DNA of 47,050 nt from NCBI GenBank assembly GCA_913045135.1, contig CAJWQD010000016.1, positions 1 through 47,050 on the forward strand, in the 5' to 3' direction. Shown in pieces: positions 44,686 through 47,050 of the stretch (positions within the stretch are counted from its first letter, which is position 1; each line of letters opens with the position of its first letter). The notes under the pieces were generated by a model. The model ran no database searches and had not been told where the DNA came from. It saw only the letters and a program-made list of their open reading frames with translations. The DNA is from an uncultured Flammeovirgaceae bacterium. GTDB taxonomy: Bacteria; Bacteroidota; Bacteroidia; Cytophagales; Cyclobacteriaceae. Both the position numbers and the translations under genes were made by a program.

Positions 44686-46109
44686 ATACTGATGAATTTA
44701 GAAAATATGGACATCAAGTAATCGATTGGGTCGCCGATTACCTAGAAAATATCGAACAATATCCTGTGAAATCACAAATCAATCCAGGTGATATTGCCGC
44801 TACTCTTCCAAGACTTGCTCCCGAAAAAGGAGAGTCTTTTGACCGACTACTTGTAGATGTAGAGGAGAAAATATTACCCGGCATCACACATTGGCAACAT
44901 CCAAATTTCCATGCATATTTCAATGCAAATGTGAGTTATGCTTCCATATTGGCAGAATTAATTACTGCTGCAATAGGTGCTCAATGTATGATTTGGGAGA
45001 CTTCGCCAGCCGCTACAGAATTAGAGGAACGTGTGATGGAATGGCTGATAAACATGACAGGTCTGCCCAAAAGTTGGGATGGAGTCATTCAAGACACTGC
45101 AAGTACAGGCACTCTGGTATCTATACTCACAGCTAGAGAAAAAGTTACCCGATTCAACATCAATAATCGAGGATTTTCGAATCAAAAATTAAGGATTTAT
45201 TGTTCCGCTCAAACCCATAGCTCAATAGATAAATCAGTTAAAATTGCAGGTATCGGTTTAGACAATTTAGTGAAGATTCCCGTAGATGCTCAAATGGCCC
45301 TACGTCCCCATTTATTGGAAGAAGCCATTCAATTTGACTTAGCTTCAGGTAAAATTCCTTGCTGTATTATTACCACACTAGGTACAACTGGCACGACAGC
45401 TATGGATCCACTGGAAGCCATTGCTGACATTGGAGCAAAATATAATATTTGGCATCATGTTGATGCTGCTTATGTCGGAGCTGCCTTTGTCCTTCCCGAA
45501 TACAAACATTTTCTAAAAGGAATAGAGAAAGCGGATACTTATCTCTTTAATCCTCATAAGTGGATGTTCACTAATTTTGATTGTACAGCATATTTTGTAA
45601 AAGATAAAGATTCTTTAATACAAACTTTTGAAATACTTCCTGAATACCTAAAAACAAACACAAGAGGGAAAGTAAATGATTATAGAGATTGGGGAATACC
45701 CCTTGGGAGAAGGTTCAGGGCATTAAAATTATGGTTTGTAATCCGAGAATACGGTGCTTCAGGAATTCGTAGAAAAATCAAAGAACATATTGAACTTGCC
45801 GCATGGCTCGAACAACAAGTAATAAAACATCCTGATTTTGAAATGGTAGTCGACAGAGTCATGAGCCTAGTAGTATTTAGATGTATTAAATATCCTAATT
45901 TAAAACAGAATAATGCGATTAATACTCACATATTAAATGCTATAAATATGTCTGGTAAAGCCTATATTACTCATACTAAGGTAAATGAACAATATGTACT
46001 TCGTGTAGTTACCGGTCAAACACATATTCAAAAGCTCCATGTTGAAAAGTTATGGAAACTTATTCAGCAATTCGCTCAAGAATATAAAACTATAAGCCCG
46101 AAAAAATAA
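44682..46109 (+). CDS. PLP-dependent group II (aromatic-amino-acid-type) decarboxylase
   Basis: The 475-residue enzyme removes the carboxyl group of an amino acid to give the amine. The cofactor Lys293 lies in LFNPHKWMFTNFDC, with Asp261 (HHVDAAYVGAAFV) and His179 (QTHSS) binding the pyridine ring. The mobile-loop Tyr322 in LPEYLKT corresponds to the catalytic Tyr of DOPA decarboxylase (VYLKH). The N-terminal HPNFHAYFNANVSYASILAE is typical of the aromatic branch (DOPA/tryptophan/phenylalanine). The exact substrate is not certain. It overlaps the rsmG stop by four bases (ATGA), an odd partner for an rRNA methyltransferase. Confidence 0.93.
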   Translation: MNTDEFRKYGHQVIDWVADYLENIEQYPVKSQINPGDIAATLPRLAPEKGESFDRLLVDVEEKILPGITHWQHPNFHAYFNANVSYASILAELITAAIGAQCMIWETSPAATELEERVMEWLINMTGLPKSWDGVIQDTASTGTLVSILTAREKVTRFNINNRGFSNQKLRIYCSAQTHSSIDKSVKIAGIGLDNLVKIPVDAQMALRPHLLEEAIQFDLASGKIPCCIITTLGTTGTTAMDPLEAIADIGAKYNIWHHVDAAYVGAAFVLPEYKHFLKGIEKADTYLFNPHKWMFTNFDCTAYFVKDKDSLIQTFEILPEYLKTNTRGKVNDYRDWGIPLGRRFRALKLWFVIREYGASGIRRKIKEHIELAAWLEQQVIKHPDFEMVVDRVMSLVVFRCIKYPNLKQNNAINTHILNAINMSGKAYITHTKVNEQYVLRVVTGQTHIQKLHVEKLWKLIQQFAQEYKTISPKK

Positions 46110-46520
46110 TTTTAGTATAAGATTATATAAGTAAAATTCATGCACATTAAATAAAACGAAATCAAGCAAAAAAGTAAGTTAATTATCATTAGTGGAGGAT
46201 AATGAAAGATAGAATAAAAAAATCAACCTTTTGTAAAATTTGTTTTAAAATCCTCACGATCTCGGCAGAGATAATTAATTAACCATCATAAATAATAAAA
46301 TATAGGCTTAGATTTTATTATCGCTGAAGTAAAAGTTTACGATAATAGAACGAAATAAATTAGATATATCTTAATTAGATACATTCAATTGAAATCAATA
46401 ATTTTTTAACATTTTTAATAAAATATTTAAGTTTAATTGTGATGAATAATGTAGTATTAGATATTAATGACTCGATAAAGAAAACAACATGAGATAAAAA
46501 GTAACCCAATTGTTAATTTA

Positions 46521-46536
46521 TGTAACAAGTGTTACA
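46521..46536. promoter_or_regulatory. Perfect 16-bp inverted repeat, likely operator
   Basis: TGTAACA and TGTTACA flank a two-base centre (AG), a perfect 7-2-7 palindrome. It lies 20 bases before a TATTCTTG -7-like element (46557-46564) and 46 bases before a strong terminator stem. The spacing suits a repressor or activator site for a short transcript. The binding protein is not identifiable. Confidence 0.55.
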
Positions 46537-46582
46537 CTGATTAATTGAGTATTTATTATTCTTGTAAGGATTTATGGTTGGT

Positions 46583-46626
46583 AAGGGGTTCTTTAAGGTC
46601 TACGACCTAGAGAACCCTTTTTTTTC
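46583..46626 (+). terminator. Strong rho-independent terminator
   Basis: The arms AAGGGGTTCTTTAAGGTC and GACCTAGAGAACCCTT pair over about 16 positions with a few mismatches or bulges around a TAC loop and are followed by a run of nine T (46618-46626). It is about 475 bases past the decarboxylase stop, so it may end that transcript, or terminate a short RNA started near 46570. Confidence 0.85.
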
Positions 46627-47050
46627 TATTTTTTATATAAGTTTGAATGATGGTTGCAATTTATAAGCACTAACTGCAATTTTATGATAATTAATATTCA
46701 CCAATCATCTTGTTTCAAAATCCTCTTATAATTCAACTTAGGATAATTAGACTTGGTGACTTTTTTTTAAAAAGATAATTTTAACTCCTAAAGTAAAAAT
46801 ATAAAAATCGAATAATCCATGCCTTGAATCATTGATAGAAATGACTATTTATTGAGCAGATATTTCCCATTTTTCAGATTCAAATCCCACCTAATTAATA
46901 AAAAACATCCTTAAATAAATAAACTAAAAAAAAATAAGAAATATATCGTTTCTTAATAATACCCCTCAAGATAAAATCTATTAATGATTGAATAATCATG
47001 TCTCTCAACAACTGGATAAAACAACAATCACAGTATCCCATAAAGTCTCG

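Larger units (their letters stand above)
46110..47050. other. Long intergenic region with a palindrome and terminator but no convincing gene
   Basis: About 940 very AT-rich bases follow the decarboxylase. No long coding frame is present on either strand. The palindrome at 46521-46536 and the hairpin at 46583-46626 are the only structured elements. A frame beginning with ATG at 46998 runs off the window after 17 codons and cannot be judged. Confidence 0.6.

Noticed and set aside
46998-47050. ATG-started frame (MSLNNWIKQQSQYPIKS) running off the right edge
   Set aside because: Only 17 codons are visible. It may be the start of a gene, but nothing in it can be recognised.

Overview
The window is a low-GC chromosomal segment of a Bacteroidota bacterium, most plausibly from the Cytophagia/Saprospiria side of the phylum. 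The evidence is a SusC-type TonB-dependent receptor, a type IX secretion (gliding-motility-type) C-terminal domain protein, the chain bamD-rpoZ-coaBC-porD(DUF4835)-recN-fabI, a Bacteroidota-type omega subunit, and several promoters of the phylum-specific TAnnTTTG (-7) type. I see no prophage, insertion sequence, CRISPR array, rRNA operon or plasmid function. The one RNA gene found is tRNA-Lys(UUU).

Layout. Positions 1-3790 are the edge of a sugar-utilisation locus on the minus strand. It holds the start of a susC gene with a promoter and a 22-bp operator-like palindrome, a ROK-family regulator, and a decayed aldose 1-epimerase gene readable only across several frames. A tRNA-Lys with its own terminator follows. 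Positions 4300-28900 are a mosaic of short transcription units: a TPR/SH3 membrane protein, a large T9SS-secreted protein, RlmD, an LVIVD-repeat lipoprotein, a methyltransferase, TesB, an M1 peptidase, a beta-lactamase-like lipoprotein, Gfo/Idh and aldehyde dehydrogenases, a ten-Asp-box secreted protein, and malate dehydrogenase. Within it lies a tight three-gene unit at 22246-25810: a secreted Ig-like protein, an APC permease, and an aldo/keto reductase fused to a Rid domain.

Positions 29000-39060 are housekeeping. TilS is read leftwards, and diverging from it is a long rightward block: an LptA/OstA-like protein, BamD, RpoZ, CoaBC, PorD, a 70-residue possibly Sm-like protein, RecN, FabI and IspE. 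The block joins outer-membrane assembly, the T9SS, coenzyme A, fatty-acid and isoprenoid synthesis, and DNA repair. A convergent minus-strand operon (tgt, an LptF/LptG permease, an EamA transporter) follows, then an isolated glycosyltransferase, then rsmG translationally coupled to a PLP-dependent decarboxylase. The last 940 bases hold no convincing gene but contain a perfect 16-bp palindrome followed closely by a strong hairpin terminator, possibly a small RNA or leader.

Most notable observations: the operator in the susC leader; the palindrome-promoter-terminator cluster near 46.5 kb; the reductase-Rid fusion and its operon; loss of all three zinc cysteines in Tgt; replacement of two textbook catalytic residues in CoaBC; the small ORF wedged between porD and recN; and the galM pseudogene. 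No clearly new defence or mobile system was found.
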